A stretch of 64,000 bases of DNA from Uloborus plumipes (Eukaryota > Arthropoda > Arachnida > Araneae > Uloboridae), in assembly GCA_038373865.1 (NCBI GenBank), contig JAXGGA010002260.1, positions 1 through 64,000 of the forward strand, written 5' to 3'. The position numbers and the translations under genes were made by a program. The notes beneath the pieces were generated by a model, which saw nothing but the letters and a program-made list of their open reading frames with translations, did not search any database and was not told the origin of the DNA. Positions 63,530 through 64,000 of this stretch are shown in pieces; positions within the stretch are counted from its first letter, which is position 1, and each line of letters opens with the position of its first letter.

Positions 63530-64000
63530 TGACTGACTGTGCAGACGATTTTTGTTTATTTATTCATTTGTTTTATTGAATTTATTATTATTATTATTAT
63601 TATTTTTGGCAGACGATTTTTTTTGTAACAAAAATGTTTCATTCACGAGAGCATTTTATTCTTTATTTATATTTAACAACTGGCAACGGATTAAAAGTGA
63701 AATTCGAGACATTTTATCAACGGACGAGTTTTTTTTTTTTTTCTTTTTTTTTTCTTTCTTTGATAAAATGTGTTTTGATGTACTTTGTACTTTTAATTTT
63801 TTTTGAAAACAATTGAGGAACTTTTCTACGGAAGAACTGTAACAGTTACATTATTTAAAAGGTGCGACAAAACTTTATTTATTCATTTATTTACTTTTTA
63901 TGTGTCTATTTCATCTGATGAGAGGGGTATATTTTGCTTTTAGAAATCAGCTTCAAGTGCTAAAAAGGTATGTTTGACATAATTTTTAGTCTTAGATAAT
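63530..64000. other. AT-rich DNA at the window end
   Basis: Contains a (TTA)n run near 63580-63605 and T-rich tracts. ORFs 63552 and 63634 are low complexity. No gene. Confidence 0.55.

Overview
This window is AT-rich eukaryotic DNA and almost certainly comes from an arthropod. I infer a chelicerate, perhaps a spider, from the very low gene density, the mix of mobile elements and the neurogenin-type bHLH protein; nothing in the sequence settles the species. I can support only one ordinary host gene in 64 kb: a Neurogenin/Tap proneural bHLH transcription factor. Its whole ORF lies in one exon (36347-37159). I infer an upstream promoter with a TATA box (30653-30660), a non-coding first exon (about 30684-30899), a 5.4-kb intron (30900-36315) and a poly(A) signal at 37851.

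Nearly everything else is mobile or repeated DNA, often with exact ends and target-site duplications (TSDs). I resolve an intact Tc1/mariner element with a complete DD36E transposase (47812-49029) inside a Helitron. There are five Helitrons, one retaining the end of its Pif1-like helicase. There are hAT-type elements with 8-9-bp duplications, three piggyBac-type elements flanked by TTAA, several pogo/Tigger-like elements flanked by TA, and a tRNA-derived SINE with a 15-bp TSD sitting inside a hAT element. Several large foldback (palindromic) elements are present, including one nested precisely inside another.

Layout: 0-1.4 kb, a decayed coding sequence followed by two opposed arrays of short motifs sharing TGTCGG; 3-3.7 kb, a weak gag-like ORF and a tandem duplication; 5.4-6.3 kb, hAT elements with a nested SINE; 7.7-9.2 kb, a tandem triplication; 9.4-12 kb, nested foldbacks; 13.5-23 kb, Helitrons, pogo-like and hAT elements; 24-28 kb, a foldback, a possible orphan exon and small MITEs; 29-38 kb, the neurogenin locus; 39-46.7 kb, piggyBac-type pairs, a repeated block and a 650-bp foldback; 47-51 kb, the Helitron/Tc1 nest and a 1.3-kb hAT element; 53-56 kb, a 171-bp tandem array, a foldback with a hammerhead-like loop, and a Helitron; 56.8-58.2 kb, a CpG-rich promoter-like segment followed by a broken THAP domain; 60-63.5 kb, a piggyBac relic, a pogo-like element and minisatellites.

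The most unusual signals are a dispersed stem-loop family resembling hammerhead domain II (six loci, one enclosed by a perfect 42-bp inverted repeat), the opposed motif arrays beside a decayed reading frame at the left edge, Helitrons with shared bodies but different 5' ends, and the number of long foldbacks. All assignments come from reading the sequence; no database search was run.
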